A DNA stretch of 64,000 nt from Salvia splendens (lineage: Eukaryota; Streptophyta; Magnoliopsida; Lamiales; Lamiaceae): assembly GCF_004379255.2 (NCBI RefSeq), contig NC_056039.1, forward strand, positions 20,659,883 to 20,723,882. The letters run 5' to 3'. The position numbers and the translations under genes are program-made. How positions within the stretch are numbered: the stretch's first letter is position 1; the number at the start of each line of letters is the position of its first letter. Shown here in pieces: positions 57,521-64,000 of this stretch. Under the pieces are notes generated by a model, which saw only the letters and a list, made by a program, of their open reading frames with translations, did not search any database and had not been told where the DNA came from.

Positions 57521-57596
57521 CTCGTTGGGTCTCTAGTGCAGTCCTCAAATGCTTCTTAGAGAGGAGATCTTAGTGAGACGATCGACTTGAGATTTT

Positions 57597-58068
57597 GGCT
57601 GTCCCTTGGAGCCTTGTTGAGGTGGGAATCGAGAGAGAGAGAAGGGATGAAATCATTGCTCACATCACTCTCCATGCTTACTTTCCAAAGTAGCAACCTT
57701 CACCTTCTTGGTTCTTGATCTTCTTTTCTTTTTTTTTCCTTTTTTTTCTCTTAAGAGTAGGAATGTAATTTGGAAAGTATATTACATAGGGAAGAGTTGT
57801 CTCTTTTGCTCATGTAAGAATTTGTACTACTTGTATAGTTTGAATTGTATATTATCACACACATGTATCCTTATTTTCTCTAATATAGTATTTCATTTAC
57901 TTTTATTCTTGAAAATTTTTCTTTTGCACTTAATTTCTCCCAACCAAGCTTAATTTATTCCAAGGCCGGAAATCATAACGAAAATCATACGCCTTCTAAA
58001 CGAGTGCTAATTAAGTTAATAAATCCGACTTATCCAAAATAAAAGAAATGAAATTCCGGGGCGTCACA
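57597..58068 (-). repeat. Partial Tekay-like LTR (LTR F, 5' part in minus orientation)
   Basis: 472 bp equal to the right-hand end of LTR E (GGCTGTCCCTTGGAGCC to GGGGCGTCACA). It ends at the normal LTR start next to TTCCACCCTCC, the polypurine complement of internal region II, so it is what is left of a 3' LTR. About 3 kb of LTR is missing on its left. Confidence 0.9.
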
Positions 58069-58142
58069 TTCCACCCTCCTTAAACGAAATTTCATCCCGA
58101 AATTTGTACAACTTTACTCGAACAGTTCGGGGTAGCGTTCCT

Positions 58143-58520
58143 TCATTTTATCTTCCAACTCCCACGTGGCCTCCTCTTGCCCGTGGTGTTTCCATAGTAC
58201 TTTAACTGCTGCACCTTCCTCTCCAGAATTGCCTTCGGTTTTTCTTCATTGCTCAGATCTGGGTTCATTATCATCTCTTCCTGATGAATCACGTGCTTCG
58301 GATCGAACACATATTTCCTAAGCTGGGATACATGGAATACGTTATGAACATTTCCAAAGCTCAGCGGTAACGCCAATCGATAAGCCACTAGTCCAACTGA
58401 TTCTAGGATCTCGAACGGTCCTATGTATCGGGGTCGGAGTTTTCCCTTGACTCTAAATCTGGCTATCCCTTTTGAGGGCGATACTTTCAAGAAAACTTTA
58501 TCTCCCACCGTAAATTGCAA
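58143..58520 (-). pseudogene. gypsy integrase C-terminus, copy II, with chromodomain deletion
   Basis: The integrase C-terminal motif is open here: GDKVFLKVSPSKGIARF, RYIGPFEILE, YRLALPLSFGNVHNVFHVSQ. Compared with copy I, about 25 bases are missing near 58200 (between TAGTACTTT and AACTGCTGCACC), which shifts the frame inside the chromodomain so that only its first part (KAILERKVQQL) is retained. Confidence 0.87.
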
Positions 58521-58580
58521 TTCGGTCCGTCGGACATCTGCATAGGACTTCTGTCTATCCTGAGCCTCTTTGGTCCTCTC

Positions 58581-59160
58581 TCAGATTTTTCTGACGATTT
58601 CTATCATCTCCCCGATTGCATCCGGGTCCAGAATTTTCCTCTCACCGACCTCGTCCCAATAGAGAGGCGATCTGCACTTTCTCTCATACAGTGCTTCGTA
58701 CGGAGCCATATCAATTGTAGCCTGGTAGTTGTTGTTATATGCGAACTCTATCAACGGCAGTACTGGTTCCCAATTGCTCCCTCTATCGAGCACTACTGCC
58801 CTCAGCATATTCTCCAGCGTTTGTATTGTTCTTTCCGACTGTCCATCTGTCTGTGTGTCGTGCTAAAATTCAGTTGCGTCCCTAGTTCTTTCTGTAGGCT
58901 CTTCCAAAATCTGGACGTGAATTTAGCATCTCTATCCGACTTGATCGTCGCTGGTATGCCATGCAAGCGAATGCTTTCCCTTACGTACAACTGGGCTAGC
59001 TTCCCTGACCCGTACGCATAGGTATTGGTACAAAATGGGCGCTCTTAGTGAGACGATCGACTTGAGATTTTGGTAGTCCCGTGACAAAATGGACCCAAAT
59101 TCCAGTATTTCCTCTTTGAGATTTTGGTAGTCCCGTGACAAAATCCATGGCTATGTGTTC
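58581..59160 (-). pseudogene. gypsy integrase core, copy II, broken
   Basis: Pieces of the core are open at 58581-58808 ([39 protein letters not shown]) and 58802-58990 ([19 protein letters not shown]). A deletion near 58850 removes the DGQSE region that is intact in copy I, so the catalytic Glu is lost. A short local duplication lies at 59060-59140, where TTGAGATTTTGGTAGTCCCG occurs twice. Confidence 0.85.
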
Positions 59161-60317
59161 TCATTTCCACTCGGGAATCTCTAACGGCTGCAGCTTCCCA
59201 TAGGGTCGTTGGTGCAGTGCCTTCATTTGTCGACAGTCAAGACACCTCTCAACGTACGACGCTATATCTCTCTTCATGTCATCCCACCAGAACTTCTTGT
59301 TTAAGTCCTGGCACGTCTTTGTACTTTCTGGGTGGGCGGTGTATGGGGTATCGTGTGCTTCGCTCATTCTCTCATTTCTGAGCTCCTCCTGGTTGGGCAC
59401 ACACAATCTCCCTTCAAACGTGAGCGCATTGTCTGCCTCTTTCTGGTAATTCTCTTGTTTGCCCGTTCTTAGTTTTAGGCGTAACTTCTCTAGAGCCTCG
59501 TCCCGTCTCTGGGCCTCAACGATCCTGCCTCTCAAATCAGGGACAACTACTAGAGTAGAAATTATGCCTTCTACCATCTTGGGTGCTCGCACCATCTCTA
59601 AATTCATTCTGTCGAATTCTCTAAGCAGTTCCTTCTCCTGAGCGAACATGACTGCTAATTGGTGCTGACTCTTACGGATCAACGCGTCTGCCATGACGTT
59701 TGCCTTGCCCGGTTGGTAGTTTATGCCGCAGTTGTAATATTTTACTAATTCGAGCCGTCTCCTCTGTCGCATGTTCAGGTCTTTTTGCTCGAAGAAATAT
59801 TTGAGGCTCTTGTGGTCCGTGAAAATTTCACACCTAACTCCATATAGGTGGTGTCTCCAAATTTTCAATGCGTGGACCACTGCCGCTAGTTCTCGCTTGT
59901 GTGTTGGATAGTTGAGCTCGTGTGGTCTGAGTCGTCGTGACGCATAAGCGATCACCTTCCCATTCTGCATCAACACACATCCAAGTCTGCTCTTGGAGGT
60001 ATCCGTATAGACTACATAGTTCGTTCCTGGCTCGGGGACTGCTAAAACGGGTGTGTTGGTCAACTTCTCCTTTAACAGTTCGAAGCTTGCTTCCACTCGG
60101 GAGACCAGGAGACCTTAGTTCCCTTTTTGAGTTGATGAGTCATTGGTCGTGCAATCTTCAAGAATCCTGCAATGAATCTCCTATAGTAGTTAGCTAGTCC
60201 TAGGAAACTTCGAATTTCGTTGGGCGCAGTTGGCACTTTCCAATTTCGTACTGGTTCCACCTTGGCGGGGTCTACTCCTATTCCTTCTGCCGTCATGATG
60301 TGTCCAAGGAAATTCAC
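59161..60317 (-). pseudogene. gypsy reverse transcriptase end, RNase H and integrase finger, copy II
   Basis: Two overlapping frames (59161-60096 and 60072-60317) are joined by a shift near 60085. RNase H motifs are as in copy I ([20 protein letters not shown]), although ADAL(S)RK reads ADALIRK. The integrase HHCC finger is complete ([14 protein letters not shown]...CLDCRQMK) and is followed by the [16 protein letters not shown] stretch that joins to the core. An in-frame TGA at 60327-60329, probably from a Trp codon, separates this from the reverse transcriptase palm. Confidence 0.88.
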
Positions 60318-60329
60318 CTCGTTAGGTCA

Positions 60330-60940
60330 AAACTCACACTTGCTGAACTTGGTGTATAACTTCTCCGCCCGCAGCGTCTCTAGCGCAGTCCTCAAATGCT
60401 TCTCGTGTTCCTTTATGTTCTTGGAGTATATCAGCACATCGTCGATGAAGACTAGTACGAACTTCTCGAGTTATGGGTGAAAAACGCGATTTATTAGGTC
60501 CATAAGCCCTTCTGGTGCATTGGTCAGCCTAAACAGCACCACTGTAAACTCGTAGTGACCGTACCTTGTCCGGAATGCCGTCTTGGGCACATCTTCTGGT
60601 TTGATCTTCGACTGGTGATATCTCGATTTCATATCCACCTTGGAAAACACACTGGCTCCTTTGAGCTGGTCAAACAGATCGTTGATCCTTGGTAAGGGGT
60701 ACTTGTTTCTTTTAGGGTCAACTTGTTAAGGTCTCGGTAGTCCTCACACATTCTCATGGTCCCATCTTTCTTCTTGACGAACAATACAGGTGCTCCCCAC
60801 GGCGAGACGTTGGGTCTGATGAATCCCAAGTCCAGGAGTTCTTGCAACTGTACCTTCAGTTAGACTAGTTCTTTTGGGGCCATTCGATATGGTGCCTTTG
60901 ATACCGGGGCAGATTTTAGTTCTAGATCTATTGTGAACTC
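60330..60940 (-). pseudogene. gypsy reverse transcriptase core, copy II
   Basis: The N-terminal part reads LELKSAPVSKAPYRMAPKE (near 60890), then [38 protein letters not shown]. The catalytic block [14 protein letters not shown] is visible at about 60428-60467. A frameshift around 60700 and the TGA at 60327 break the domain. The text is typical of chromovirus reverse transcriptase. The protease between this and gag (about 60940-61076) could not be followed reliably. Confidence 0.85.
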
Positions 60941-61076
60941 TACTTGTCAGTCTGGCGGTAGACCATGTAGTGTGTCAGGAAACACATCTGGAGAATCACG
61001 AGCGATTTCGACCTCTTCCAATTTTCATTCTCCTCTTTGTCCAGGTACACAAGATATGTCGGGCATCCTTTCTTCA

Positions 61077-61523
61077 TCAGCTTACTGGCTTGCAGATGCC
61101 GCCATGCAGTCTGTTGCATTTAGGACATGGACTGGACCTTGATGTGTTCCCCTTGAAAGATCTAGGGGTAGCTTGGTATCTGCCATTCTGTGACTTGCTT
61201 GGTCCATACCCTCTCCTCTTAGGTTCAGGTTGGGCTCGTGGCCCTTCCCACTTCCTCTTGTCCCTGAGTGCCTGGGATTGAGCCAGGGATGGAGTAGGGT
61301 TCATAGCCGACGTAGTTTTCTCTCCTGGCATAGCGGCCTAGATGTCTAGCGCTCGTCTCAGAGCTTCAGTGTAAGACAATCCTCCATGACTAGCCAGTGT
61401 CATACGTATCTCGTACCTCAGACCGGTACAGAATTTTTCGGGCATCGTCTCATCGGTGTCCACTTGGTCTGGGGCGTACCGAGCCATCTCACAGGACATT
61501 CGGTCATAGTCCGTCACTGACAT
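61077..61523 (-). pseudogene. gypsy gag fragment with zinc-knuckle remnant, copy II
   Basis: 61338-61523 matches the capsid end of a Retrotrans_gag domain: MSVTDYDRMSCEMARYAPD, then EKFCTGLRYEIRM. 61077-61331 continues with a Ser/Pro/Arg-rich stretch and CPKCNRLHGGIC, a zinc-knuckle pattern. A stop lies between the two. The N-terminal two thirds of gag are absent: beyond 61530 the sequence no longer matches gag. Confidence 0.8.
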
Positions 61524-61529
61524 CCGTGC

Positions 61530-63869
61530 TTGTTTTCTATTGCGGGGACTCCATCTCTTTTTTTTTCACAGTTGTCTCACCTTCTTGTGGTTTCTAAATC
61601 ACCACCTCTTTTATTGTCAACATTTATTCGCTAATATGTAATCTGTGAGACTACTTGTACTTCCTTTACAACTGATCTTGCATAACCTTGGCGTGAATCT
61701 CCATTTCTCGCAACTCACTTATTCCTATTCGTTATACGTGTATCCATCGATCAACTATTCTTATCTAACTCGTGCGGCATGACAGGGTCGTTAGGTGTAT
61801 CATCATTACTCATGTCTGTCTATCAGGATTTATTTCTCATAGGTATTTGAAAGGGAACAAGGCATTGCCTTTGTTGAGAGTCTTGCATTGGAAATTTAGT
61901 CAAACAGACTTAACTTGGATGATATTGATTTCAGCATGAAGAAGTACTGAAAAAAAAAAAAAAAAATTCCTTGTCTTGGAAAAAGTTCTCAAATTATTCA
62001 AGGTGACAAAATAACATCTCCGGTGTGACTCTGTGAATTAAAATCACCAACTCGCAATGATTGGTTTACAAGGATAACAGGACTAAGCTCAAGTAAACTT
62101 GAAGATTTCTCTGGTTTGACTCTGTGAATTAATCACATTCTTTCAAAAGATCACAATGGTTAAGAGGTATCAAGCGAACTCATAGAACTTGGGGATTTCT
62201 CGAAAGAAATGAAATGTGCCACGAAATAGGACGAAACGAATTAAGTTGGAGTTCTCGTAGTAGGCATCAAATAATATGGTCCAATTGACCGTTCAGATTC
62301 AAGAGGATCTTGCTAACAATAGACTGATGACTCAAATATGTTAAAGCTTGGAAGAGTCAGTCGCAGTAGTACATGAAAGTGTAGGCAATTGCCACGAAGT
62401 CGCGCTGACCATCCTCTAAAATGTCAAAGCTAATGGAAATAGTATCATATTGAAGAATTCACATGTTGTCAAGAAAATTCTCAAGAAGATAAACCTCTGG
62501 AGTAACAGCCAAAGTAACTCGTTAAGAATGAAGTGGATATGCTAGTCTTAACGAATATCGAAGACATGGTAAAAATTCCCCAGATGGAACAAACATGTAG
62601 TGAAATTAAACATGAGAAAATCTTATTCTTGCAAGAAAGAACTTGTCATATACATGTTTGCAAAGATAACACGAGTCGACAGAAGTTCCAAGGAGAATAC
62701 GTCATTCGTTAAAGACGAGGTCTATGAAAACAAGCTTAGTCTGAAGGTTCTAGAGACAAACAACTTTTTAAAATAACAATGCGATTCGGCTTGCGAAGTC
62801 AAAATATTGCTCATACGAATGATGAGTGACCAAAGTTTTCGCCAATCGGCATGTCTGAAAAAAATTATTAGAGCAAAGCTCATGCTCATAGAAACTGGAA
62901 GTGAATAACGAATTGATGAACCCAAGATAAGAAGTGGCACATTGCTTTGCGATGCAAGTAGCTCAAGGTATCTGAAGGTAAATATCTAACCATAATCTTT
63001 GAACTGAAAATGAGTCACAACTTTCATAAAAAAAAGGAGGTATTGACACCCTACCTTGCAAAACGCAGGTCAATCAATAGTGTTAAACAGACAAGAAAGC
63101 ATTTCCGTTAAGGATGTTCAAAGAAAGAGATTTTCTGGAAATCCAAGTAAGTACTGCTGATTAAATTATCTATTTCATCCATGCGGTGGGGACATCTTGA
63201 GTCCGTCGAAGGTACTCGAAAGAAAATGAATCGATGCACAAAAATCCATGTAAGGATAGTCATCGGCTAGAGAAACTATACTGTGTGACCTAACATCATC
63301 AAGCTAAGTTCACATCTCAAATCTAACGTTTCTCTAGGGTCTTGCAAAACGTGACGGGATCAACACTTGCTTTCGGATCTTACATGAGTGGCTTGGCCAC
63401 AGTGAGAATCTATCTTGTGTTATTCCCTTATAGCACCGTTGCTCGTCTTTCTTTTCAACAGTTGCCCCTCTCGTGCTCTTACGCATTTGGGCATTGGCTC
63501 TTCTTGTGCTAAAGTCGTGTCGCCTTAGATTCCGCTTTCGTGCTTAACTTTTATCTAGCATCGTCTCAAAATTGTTGCTCGGGAAAGCAATAGTAGGATT
63601 TATGGTTCATCCTTCGTAGTCCAGTTTAAACTACATTCTTTAGGGAGAGTACTTATTCCCTCTCAGTTCTTTCTATTATCTTGACTAGGTAAAACATTTT
63701 CGTCACACTTTGTTTTAGTTATCTCAAAATTTCCCACTTCTTCATCTTTCAACTTGTTTGGTTGAACGTCTTGGAGTATTGATCGAGTCGATTACTTGGA
63801 ATGATCTAGTGAACAAGTCTAGATCTTTACTGAAGAAAGGTGTGGATCTCAGAGCAGGAAAGGAACTGG
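61530..63869. other. Leader-side region of gypsy element II without recognisable genes
   Basis: About 2.3 kb between gag and the primer-binding site. No frame longer than ~70 codons has gene-like content. An A17 run lies at 61951-61967. Phrases such as TGACTCTGTGAATTAA recur around 62023-62130. The sequence may be leader plus an unidentified insertion replacing the start of gag. Confidence 0.5.
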
Positions 63870-63881
63870 GGCTCTGATACC
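63870..63881 (-). other. Primer-binding site of gypsy element II
   Basis: On the minus strand TGGTATCAGAGC, the initiator-Met tRNA complement, located 19 bp inside the LTR end. Confidence 0.92.
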
Positions 63882-63900
63882 ACTAAACCCTATATCACTC

Positions 63901-64000
63901 TGTCACGACCGCACTTTGCTAATGATAGCAAAAGCGGGAAATCCGTGACTAATAAGCGGAATTAACGAAACGAGGAAAGAACTCAAGGGACTTGCCGAAA
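63901..64000 (-). repeat. 5' LTR of gypsy element II (LTR G, cut by window end)
   Basis: TGTCACGACCGCACTTTGCT is the inverted LTR terminus, collinear with LTR B (25166 onward) and LTR C. The rest of the LTR lies beyond the window, as must the right target duplication. Confidence 0.92.

Larger units (their letters stand above)
55293..57596 (-). mobile_element. Tekay-like gypsy internal region I (partial copy)
   Basis: In minus orientation this holds reverse transcriptase end, RNase H, integrase and chromodomain, then the polypurine tract and LTR E. It is a second copy of 58069-60400. Its right edge is rearranged: a deletion near 57530 joins TTGGGTC to CTAGTGCAGTCC, followed by 57551-57598, where a piece of the integrase region (GTGAGACGATCGACTTGAGA) is joined to the end part of an LTR. 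Confidence 0.85.
58069..63900 (-). mobile_element. Tekay-like gypsy internal region II (full span, defective)
   Basis: In minus orientation the primer-binding site (63870-63881, complement GCTCTGATACCA) lies about 19 bp inside the 5' LTR start at 63901. A 2.3-kb non-coding leader follows, then a truncated gag, protease region, reverse transcriptase, RNase H, integrase and a damaged chromodomain, ending at the polypurine tract by LTR F. The order integrase after RNase H is gypsy type. Multiple stops and deletions make it non-autonomous. Confidence 0.9.

Noticed and set aside
1..64000. Search for tRNA, rRNA or other standard RNA genes
   Set aside because: No cloverleaf with the usual A and B box spacing and no rRNA core sequence was seen by reading; the TGGTATCAGAGC motifs are retrotransposon primer sites, not tRNA genes.

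Overview
The window is plant nuclear DNA, most likely from a dicot. It is AT-rich and has one intron-split host gene with GT/AG junctions, Stowaway- and hAT-type MITEs, and nested Ty1/copia and Ty3/gypsy LTR retrotransposons carrying the initiator-Met tRNA primer site (TGGTATCAGAGC). Species cannot be fixed from the sequence alone. No rRNA, tRNA, CRISPR or prokaryote-type operon was seen.

Layout. 1-5159: a diverged tandem repeat, then the 3' end of a + strand Tekay/Del-like gypsy chromovirus (integrase C-terminus, polypurine tract, 3.2-kb LTR). 5160-6393: three MITEs set in (TA)n tracts, forming the upstream region of the only convincing host gene. 6394-18535: a ten-exon SKU5-similar (SKS) multicopper-oxidase-like gene. 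Its spliced reading frame is 585 codons, with a signal peptide, three cupredoxin domains, lost copper ligands, a Pro-rich linker and a GPI-type tail. Its introns are filled with MITEs and one decayed copia element. 19382-23801: a complete-ended but defective copia element on the minus strand with a 5-bp target duplication. 24179-25160: more MITEs. 25166-29070: a solo gypsy LTR with perfect target duplication and a 16-bp minisatellite. 29076-32983: AT-rich, with a direct duplication and a Stowaway MITE.

32984-64000 is one nested retrotransposon complex. A truncated minus-strand gypsy LTR (C) is joined to copia element 1 (35463-48386), whose leader holds a solo gypsy LTR (37162-40639) and a GC-rich repeat island. 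Copia 1 ends in a second gypsy LTR (E), itself split by copia element 2 (49795-54755). LTR E leads into two tandem, partly duplicated gypsy internal regions (55293-57596 and 58069-63900) separated by an LTR fragment, with the start of the 5' LTR at 63901.

Every retrotransposon gene seen carries stops, frameshifts or deletions. I did not find a convincing undescribed system. The points most worth following up are the SKS exon 9/intron 9 junction, where intron retention gives a stop codon that removes the GPI tail; the chimeric flanks of copia 1; the templated-looking junction between the two gypsy internal regions; the antisense-facing GC island inside the gypsy LTRs; and the hypervariable block of those LTRs.
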